A stretch of DNA of 64,000 nt. It comes from Coenobita brevimanus. Its lineage: Eukaryota; Arthropoda; Malacostraca; Decapoda; Coenobitidae. The position numbers and the translations under genes were made by a program. Location: contig CM064713.1 of the NCBI GenBank assembly GCA_032717465.1, positions 3,430,001-3,494,000 on the forward strand, in the 5' to 3' direction. The notes under the pieces are model-generated. The model did not search any database and was not told where the DNA came from. It saw only the letters and a program-made list of their open reading frames with translations. Numbering within the stretch: position 1 is the first letter of the stretch; the number at the start of each line of letters is the position of its first letter. Positions 23,717 to 33,400 of this stretch are shown one piece after another.

Positions 23717-26700
23717 GTATATTGTACTGCACTGTAAGGTACTTCTTAGCCAGTCTTATCTCTGTCACTCATAAATTCCTTAACAGTTCCATTTCCATTT
23801 TTCATACTCATTCCTTACCAATGCCTAATGTTGGTACCAACACGTTGCCATGCTGTCCTGCTATAGCTTATGTTCAGCTGGGAAAGAATGAAACTTTCAT
23901 ACGGTAATTAATCAGTGCATTCATGGTAGTATTTAAAGGTCAGTTATGCATCAGTTGCATTTAAATGACTGTGTTGCATCTACATTCTGAGGAAGATTCA
24001 CTGATATGAATGTACTTCAGACTAAGCTTGTTTTTGTCAATTTTTGATTAAAATGCTGATGCTGTTTGCGGTATTTTAATTGACATTACCCTCTGTGCTG
24101 TTGCAGCTGCCAGATAACATTAATAGCAATGCAGAGGTTGGCAGGGTGGTAGTTACAAGGTAATTGACCACTTAGAAGTTTTGGGCTACAAGGAAGTTTG
24201 AATTACTGTACTGTACAGTATAAGCACTGATAATTTTCATAGTACTGTATTAGGATAAAGTTCATTTACAGTAGAAAAATATTGTGTGGAAATAGCTTTG
24301 ACAAAATATCAAGCACTTGCTAAATACAATAATGTAATGCTTTGATTTTGTATCATATCGTTTCTCTCTCTCTCTCTCTGACCAGAAACCATAATCCCGT
24401 AAGGGGTGGCCATTTGCTTTTGAGTTAATGGTAGTTGTTTTATGGGGAGGGTCACTAACTCTCCACCAACCTGCTTGTTTATATTGTTAATAAATGCTTC
24501 ATCATTCGATATAGCCATAAGTAAGGGAATTACACTATCAAAGACCATCCACTTTTTTTTTTTTTTTTTTCACAAAGAAGGAACCAGAAGCTAGAAGCCT
24601 GCAAATTGTTCCCTCGAGAGAGAGAGAACCTTATTTAAGATCAGTTCATTTTGAGATGCCTGGACATAGTGCATTTAAAAGTCTGGAGGTCATAGGCAGA
24701 AGGAAATGCAGACAGGAAGACATTTTCAGAGTTGACCTGAAGGACTGGGAGTCTCGGTTAACTCTTGTTTTAGGGGGCTGGACAGGATAGGGGTAGGAGT
24801 TTGCTGCCAGACAGGTGCTGTACATCCATTTTAATGGAGGGGGATGCAGTCAGACTGTTCAGAAAGGCAGTAACCATGGAAGAAGCATTAAAAAAAGTAT
24901 AAAGATGCAACAGTGCAATGAAGAAACAGAGGTGAAGGGAGTCGGTTAGAGGAGGAGAGTTAATGAGACAAAAGTCTTTGACTCCACCATGTTGAAAAGA
25001 ACTGTATGTGGGGAACTTCCCTCCATACATAAGAGTTGTACTGTACACATGGGTAAATAAAACCCCCTGTGTAAATTAAACAGCTATGCAGGGATAAAGA
25101 AAGCACGGAGTTGGCTTAGCTCACCTAATCTCTTGGAATCAGATTTTGCAAGAGAGGTAGTGTGATCTTTTCATGATAAATGGAAATACTGGATAACATT
25201 GTTCAGCAGGTACTTGATATTATGTCAAAGGTGTTTTCTTATGATACCGGTATTTATCAATTTAAATTGGAATTTGCACTAATACAGTTTTACAAAAATT
25301 ATCAGTGTTATTTTATCCTGGTAACCCACACCTTGCAAGTGGCCAGTTGCACTGTCACCAAAGTGCAAGTGGATATAGCTATTTCAGATGAGGTTTGCAA
25401 GTCACAGCACATGTTATATGAATTACAACTACCACTTTTCTTTTATATTTAATTTTACCCATTTCTGCACATATCTTTGTTGTGTTGGATTTACACATTC
25501 TGTACTAGAGAAGGTTGGGGCATCAGGCTCACTGCAGCAGGTCAGTTGATGAAACTTGTCAAGTTTGTTTACATCTGGATGCTTTGTTTGTTACTAGTTA
25601 TCATTTGGGTTATTTTTTGACTTCAAACATTTTTGGTCACCAGTTATCACATACTTTATTTTTTAAATATTTGAAACTTTTTGTGGTAGATACAGTATAG
25701 GAAAGGACACATACGGTGTATTATGCTGAATCTTTTTAAGTATCCCAGTGTAGTAGCTTGTATAGCATTACATACTGCAGGTCTTGGATAGCTGTCCATT
25801 TAGTTGCGGTATAGTAGTTATGGTAATCAGATCAGTTCTTGCCACTTTCAGTTACTGGATTTTCCCTTTTGTGATGCATGCTTCTTCATTGTTCTCCATA
25901 TCTCTCCTGCAAGGCTGGGTGGATGAGTTTGGGAGAGAGTGTAGGAAACGGAATCTAAAGGAGAATGTAGGGAAGAGTAAAGTGATGGTCTTTGAGAGAG
26001 GTGAAGTCAGTGAATGTACAGTGAGGTTGGATGGTGAGGAAATGGAAAATGTGAGTATGTTTAAGTACTTGGGTAGTGTGATGAGTAAGGATGGAGGCTT
26101 GGAGGGTGAAGTGCTTGAATGGGTACAACAAGGAAGAAAGGTTGCTGGTTCCTTGAAAGCAGTGATAAGAAACAGGGAAGCGAGCATGGAAGTGAAAAAG
26201 TTACTACGTGACAGTATTGTGATACCAACTCTAACGTATGGAAGTGAAGCTTGGACGTTGTTGGAAGGACGCAAGTCAAGAGTGAGAGCAGTGGAAATGA
26301 GTTATTTAAGAAGAGCCTGTGGAGTCATATGGCGAGACAGGCTGACAAATGAGGATATAAAGGAGTGTTGTGGTGTGGATGTGGATGTGATAGGAAGTGT
26401 TAGGAGGAACACACTAAGGTGGTTTGGCCATGTGGAGAGGATGGAGGGTGAGAGACTAATGAGGAGAGTGTATGTGAGTGAGGTGGAGGGTGGGAGAGGG
26501 AGGGGGAGGTCAAGGATGAGATGGAGGGATGGGGTGGAGAGGTATATGAGAGAGGGGGGTGTGAGTTGGGAACAGGGCAGTGAAATGGCGGGGGACAGGG
26601 TGACGTGGAGGTGATTTTTGTGGGGCCACCCCGTACAGGATTGAGGCTTCTGGCAATAGATAGATAGATAGATAGATTATTTCGTACATTTTCATCGTCC

Positions 26701-27366
26701 TCTGTCGTATTTTGTGCTGTGCATGAGTTGTTGTACTGATACTGTCTTTTGTTTCATTTCCTTATAATTTTATTTCTGAATGCACAGCTGCCTTTATTTC
26801 TTTATCTGTTATGTACAGTGAACTTTATCTTTTTTTTTTTTCTTTGCAGCTTTACTGTGACTCTACTAAACTAATCTTTTTTGTGTCCAGCCTTACTATG
26901 ACTCCACGAAACTTTTTTTTTTTCCCTCCTGCCCAGCCTTACTACTTGTCTTTTTTTGACCCAAGCAGTACACTGACCCTGTCTTTTTCTATCCAGCCTG
27001 TGAACTCAACTTATCTTTTTCCTACCCAGCCTTACTATGACCATTGAACTTAACACTTTCCTACCCAGTCTTATCATGATTCCCTTTCCACAGTGGAGCA
27101 GTACATCTGGCTGGCCAAAGACAAGTATGGCTACAATGCAGAACAGGCGCTTGGTATGTTGTTTTGGCATCGACACGACCTAGAGAAAGCTACTGCAGAC
27201 CTGGCCAACTTCACTCCCTTCCCTGATGAGTGGACCACAGAGGATAAGGTCCTGTTTGAGCAGGCCTTCCAGTTTCATGGCAAGAGCTTTCATAGAATCA
27301 GGCAGATGGTGAGTAATTTGTTATGCAGGAGTGGTGGTGGTGGTGGTGGTGGTGGTGGTGGTGGTA

Positions 27367-27407
<41 letters not shown>

Positions 27408-30400
27408 TCTGTGGTAGTAGTAGTTTATGTCTGCTTATAATTTTGAGTGATGGCTGAATTTATTGTCACTTTTATCCTAATGGTGAAAGAGCTGAGCCCT
27501 TTAAAGAAATGAATGCATGCTTGTCACATTTTAACCTGTTCCATGCTATGTCCACATGTTTACAGACAAATCTATAGTGGCCCAAAATGCCGAGTCTGTA
27601 TATATATATGGACTAACTCACTGTTGCCACAGATGCCTCTTCCATACATACACAGTTTTGTACACATTTGCGTGAAATTATTTGAGTCTGCCCTAGTTGC
27701 ATGACAGAAAATGGGAAGGCAGGCACCCCCCCCTCCTCCCTTACTATGAGCGGGGATGGGGGGTTAGAGATCTCTGTTACCTGGGTAATCAGTCCCCCAG
27801 TAAAATTGAGAATGTCACCATGTCACGCTGCGTTGCCAAGGATATTGTGCTTACTCTCAACTTCCAGTCAAAGTTGGAGAACTTGCAACTGATGAACTAA
27901 CTGGTAGTGATGCATAAATAATGTATATAATGAAAGTAATATAAGTAAATGTAAGTAAATAGAAGTAAATCATGAAAAAGAGTAATGTAAGGAAAATAAT
28001 GTAAGAAATTTTTTATTTACCCCTAACTAATGGGACTATGTGCAGCATTAGTGTTTGTTGTGCCTTATGTGAGTGTTTATAGTTCCTTATACCAATATGA
28101 CATAAAAAAAAAGTGAATGTGAAAATATGATAAAAAAAAGTGAATGTGAAAATATGTAAATTAGCACGGAACCCCAACTTCCCATCATCATGGTTTCGAC
28201 TGTGGCTGCATTATGTAAACCAGGTCGCGTTTCCATACTACAAGTATGCCATGCATCCTCCCACTCCACACCAAAATTGACTATCTATCCACATCAGCCA
28301 CTGATGGTATCTAAAAGTAGCCATCTGACAAAATTTGGGCATGCTGGACCAAAACACCTGTTTATGGATGGAAAACAGCTGAGATGAACACTTTTATGTC
28401 ATTAGGCTTATTGTAACCACTTTTCAGGTTTATTCACGGTGGGGGGGAGGGAGAAGAAAAAAATAATCAAAAATGGCCAGCACTGGGTGTCATACAGCCA
28501 CCTAAACTCTTAGCACTGGGGCTAAAAAGCCGGCAGAGGCTCCAACACGGAATGGGTTAACTTGTAAATTATGATAGTAGCAGCTGGCAGTGAGCCCATT
28601 GCCTCCTGATGTACCTTTGTGTTACCTGTAATTTGTTTTCCTGTAATTCCATCATTACCGTATGTATTAACTGCTTAAGTGGGAAAAGGCATGTAGATAA
28701 AGACATTTTGCTATAATATGGAAATGACAGGCTACATTGATTGTGTATTTTATAGCAACACAGTCTATGGTTAATGAAGAAAGAATACTTGTCCTGCTTG
28801 TTTTTTCTTGCCTGTTTTGATGGGCAGTTACAAAGGATGAGAGTTGCTTTAGGGATATGATGCCATGCATTTAAGTTGCATAGTATCTCCAATGATACAG
28901 GAGGGAAATGATTGTACAGTAGGTTCGCACAGTGCGCGTCATCACATTGCACGATTCGCATTGTGCGCAAGTGACCAAAAATCATAACCAAAAACCCTTG
29001 AATGCGCGAGTTTACTGCACAGAACGCAAGGCAGAGGCAAGGAGTGGCTCAAAAATGCCATTTTCTATTAGTGCACGACCACCCCTCACATAGCGCGTCA
29101 CGTGTCGTCTGCTCCTGTTCCTGTTGAGGATGAAGAGGATGCAATGTCAGAAGTGTCAGCATTGGACTTTGAAGGGTTTATGGCCGAAGTGAGTGACTTT
29201 GATGCTCCTGGGGAAGGTGCTCAAGAGGAGTCTGTGGAGGGAAGTGTTGGTGTGGTGGGGAGTGCGGCACTGTAAGTGTTGCCGCGCCTCGGAACCCCTA
29301 TTATTTAAGGTCATCAGACCTGTTGTCTACTGTTGTTAAGGTGACTACCCATATTTTTGTTATTGTAGCTATAGCTTTAGCACAGTGTCTGAAAAATATG
29401 ACCTTTATTATGTCTCTAAGGGCCAAAAAATATCCAGGTATGAGGGGGTACTGCCCATATGTAATTATTCCCATAAGATTATGTATTCCCAGTGCACGAG
29501 GTCGTGGACCGCCCAATCTCTCGTGCACTGTGCGAGCCTACTGTACTATACTTCTTTCATCTTGGAATTTTATCCCCAGTGAGATAAAAGAGCAGTGTTC
29601 CATGTATCCCTGTCTCATGTTAAATAATGGTAATAGTCACTCCCATTTTGCCCTCATGGGTCCAGGAAAACCCAAGGTTAGTCTACAATAGTCCAGATCA
29701 TTTAACATGTAGGGAGCTACCTGTTGTCCCTGGCAGATTACATGCAAAACTGAATTAGGATGCTGAAGCTAAAGGTAATTAAATGCTTGTTTTGTGTCCA
29801 TAGCTGCCTGATAAAACAATAGCACAATTGGTGAAGTACTACTACCTCTGGAAGAAGACCCGCCAACGCAGTTCCCTTATTGACCGCCACGCTCGCAAAC
29901 ACACTGCCAAGCTCCAGGTGAGTGCAGTTTTATATGCTTTTAATCCCTTCATCATTAGCCCCTTCAACTTCAAGTAAAAACCTGTATGGAATTATCTTCT
30001 TGATTGCTATAGACACATTTCTATGATTGATAGATTTACTAATCCTGTACCTGGTAGGGAATCCCCATGGCAGAAAGCAATTTCTTAGTGTTAGCCAATA
30101 TGAAATACTTTACCTGAGTTCAACATTACCTTTGTTAGAGTGAATGTGGTAGGTTTTAACTTTCTAGTTGGTAGGAACATTCCCTAGCTGTTTCATCAGG
30201 CATTAGACAATGTGAAATACCTTAGTATCATGTGAAACCTTGTATTACTGGTTTATTTTATATTATAGGGTGAAATTTTATGATACAGAGATTAATCACA
30301 GGATTCATAAGCTCGTATTTGTTATCCAGTTTCTTTGGGTACAACTAACGGAGTAAAATGTCATATATTACCGTATATGCTTCTGAACTGTGGTAGTTTA

Positions 30401-33400
30401 TTTTGGAGAATGATTCTTATGGTATATATTGGTAGGTGGGGACACTCACCATCCACTCACTCGATGTAGTGCTGCTCTCGAGTGCCTGTTCCTTCCTCTC
30501 ATCCTTCGTTCTTTCTGCCCTTCCTGTTCTGTCTTTCTTTCCTTCATTTGTTCCTCTTCTGTCCATGGGTAAATGTACACTGAATGACAAGCCAAATAGT
30601 TTATTGTACACCAGGAAACTATTTACTATGCTGGTTGGTAACTATAAAACCAAATTATGGGACTTGGTGGTTTATTGGGTAATTAAGGCACTCCAATCTG
30701 ATTAAGCCCATGCAGGTTTTTATCCATGGGATGGTTGAGGTTTATTGTTCACGTAATGCCACTCGGGGAGGAATGAGGCTGGTCACTCTCATCCTAAATG
30801 TCAGGACCAATTTGCCTAGCCCCAGGCTTCTGTGCTCCTTATTGAGCAACACAGGATTAGATGATAATGATTCTTATGGTGTAAATATTTCTTAATGACA
30901 GCAAATCTCTGAGGGTGGAGGTGGTGTGGGAGACAGCAGTGGAGATCGATCAGAAGAAGATGAGGAGGGGAAAGGAGGGGAGGAGACCAAGACCTGCTCA
31001 AACTGCACCATCCCAGCCTCTGTCCTCAATGAGTCCCCAAAGGGTCTTCAGTGTCTAACCTGCTACAATCACTGGAAGTAAATATCAGAACGAGGAACAT
31101 ATGAGAGTTTTTTAAAACAGACATTGGATGAATTTAAATATCAGAACGAAGAACATATGAGAGTTTTTTAAGACAGACATTGGATGAATAACTTTTGAAA
31201 ATAATGCCAATTTTTAAATTGATATATAACTTTTATCAGTATTGGTCTTTCCATAATATCACTATTTTGCCTCATTTTTAGCACACTTTTAATTCAGTCT
31301 GTCTTTTTGCCATTTACAGAATTTATATTGCTGAGTTCATTGAATGTTAGGAATATTTTTGAATTAGATCTGTCTGCTTGTATTGGATTTGTAATTTAGA
31401 CTTCATTGACTGTTAGAAATATCACTGAAGTGACTAGATATGGCTTCCACAGGAAGATGGGTAGCTTGCGGCCCACTGTAGGTCCTATGAAGAGGGACAA
31501 GCAGCTGATCAAACACAAGCGCCGTCCACCACGTGGCATGCATATCAACCATGAGGTGAGCACCTTTATGTGTACTGTAGTTGATCCAAGAGACACCATC
31601 CATTTTTTTCTTTCTTTTTGTCATACCATCATCAAAGATTTGTTGTGGTTGTTATAACATCATGAATGTTATCATTGTAATGTTTTCTTTTATTTTGTGA
31701 TTACCACCACAGATTATCGTCATGTCTACCGTGATAAGCCTGGACCTCTTTTTGTTTACCCATATACACAGCACATTTAAAACCAAATTCAGTACATCCC
31801 CCAGCCTACCCCAGATATCACTGGACATTAGGTACACCCATTAGATATGTTACGTAAAACTATATCTGTTGCCAGATGCCTCAGTTCCATAAGGCATGGC
31901 CACAAACAAATTGCCTCCACGTTGCCTGTCTCCCGCCATTTCACTGCCCCGTTCCCAGCTCACACCCCCCTCTCTCATATACCTCTCCACTCCATCTCTG
32001 CATCTCATCATTGGCCTCCCCCTGCCTCCCCCCCCCCCATCATTCGCATACACTTTTCTCGTCAGTTTCTCGCTCTCCATCCCCTCCACATGGCCAAACC
32101 ACCTCAGTATTTCTCCTAACCTCAACGCTGCTTCATGTCCTCATTTGTCAGTCAGTCTCTCCATGTAACTCCACATGCTCCTCTCAGATAACTCATTTCC
32201 ACTGCTCTCCTAAACCTTGTGGACTGCATGCTGCAGTCCACAGGGTTCGTGTCCAGATGAGTCATAGGCCAAAACAGCAGTAATAGCAGTGTCAAGAATA
32301 ACAAAAACAACTGTGAATTTTTAGTAAAAAGGAAAAAAAAAGGAAGACTTTTTTTTTTTTTTTTTTTTTAAAGGATATACTGTACTATACTGTATATATG
32401 GCTTTGTTTTATTCATTTTCATTCATTCATCGTCTAATCCTGTGTTGCCCCGTGAGGAGCGTAGGAGCCCGGGGCTAGGCAAGTTGATCTTGACATTTAA
32501 GATGAGAGTGACCAGCCTCACCCATCCTTGAATGGCAGTACTTGAGCAATAAATCCCAACCATCCCTTGGATATAAACCTACACAGGCTTAATCCGATTG
32601 GAGCACTTTAATTATCCACTAAACCACCAGGTGCCATAATTTGGTTATATGGTTATCACTCAGCATAGTAAATGGTTCCCTGGTGTACAGAAAACTGTTT
32701 GGCTTATCACTCAGTGTAGAGTCAACTGTAAACAGAAGGAAGAGGAAAGATTGAAGGAAAAGATGAATGGACAGTCCCCAAGAACAGTGTTACACTGAGT
32801 GAGTGGATGGTGTGTGCCTCCACCTACCACTACTATTATTAATAATATTTAGAGATTATTATTATTATTATTATTTTAATAATAGGGAGGTGACACTTTG
32901 AAAGGATTTATTGTACTGTATATACTATACGAGTGTGTTTCAGGATCTAATGGCAATGATCTCCTCGGGTCCACCTGGTCCGCCTGGCGCCCCAACCCCT
33001 GGCCAGCAGCTGCTCCGTCACATGGAAAATGAAGTTATTGCTCTTAAGCGCCAGGTCAGTCTTGTTAGCATCAGAATAGGATTAGGCATCATCATCACCA
33101 TCATCATCATCATTTTCATTATCATCATCATCATTGTCATCATCATCATCATCGTCATCATCTTCATTATCATCATTGTCCATGTCATCATCCGTCATCA
33201 TTGTTATCAGTACAGACGTGGTATCATTGTTTGTTATTCAACAATAGGCGGAAAAAAGACCTGTTTATTTACAGTATATGGAACTAAAATGCTTCTTAAT
33301 CAACTTGTACATTTCTTCTAGTTCACATACCACCACCACCACCTCTGCTGCCAATAATACAGTAAGAATTTCATGAATTCTGATAGTGTGGTTTGGAAGA

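Larger units (their letters stand above)
18135..27093 (+). other. CoREST intron 3 (about 9 kb)
   Basis: Holds a hAT MITE, a nearly complete CR1-like LINE in antisense, a dispersed repeat, a LINE-A copy in sense, and an array of polypyrimidine-AG units at its 3' end, all listed separately. 18580-19390 shows no recognisable feature. Confidence 0.8.

Noticed and set aside
24111..24170. 'GCAG-CTGCCAGATAACAT' resembling the start of CoREST exon 5
   Set aside because: Only about 15 bases resemble CTGCCTGATAAAAC, the frame does not continue as SANT1, and it lies upstream of exon 4.
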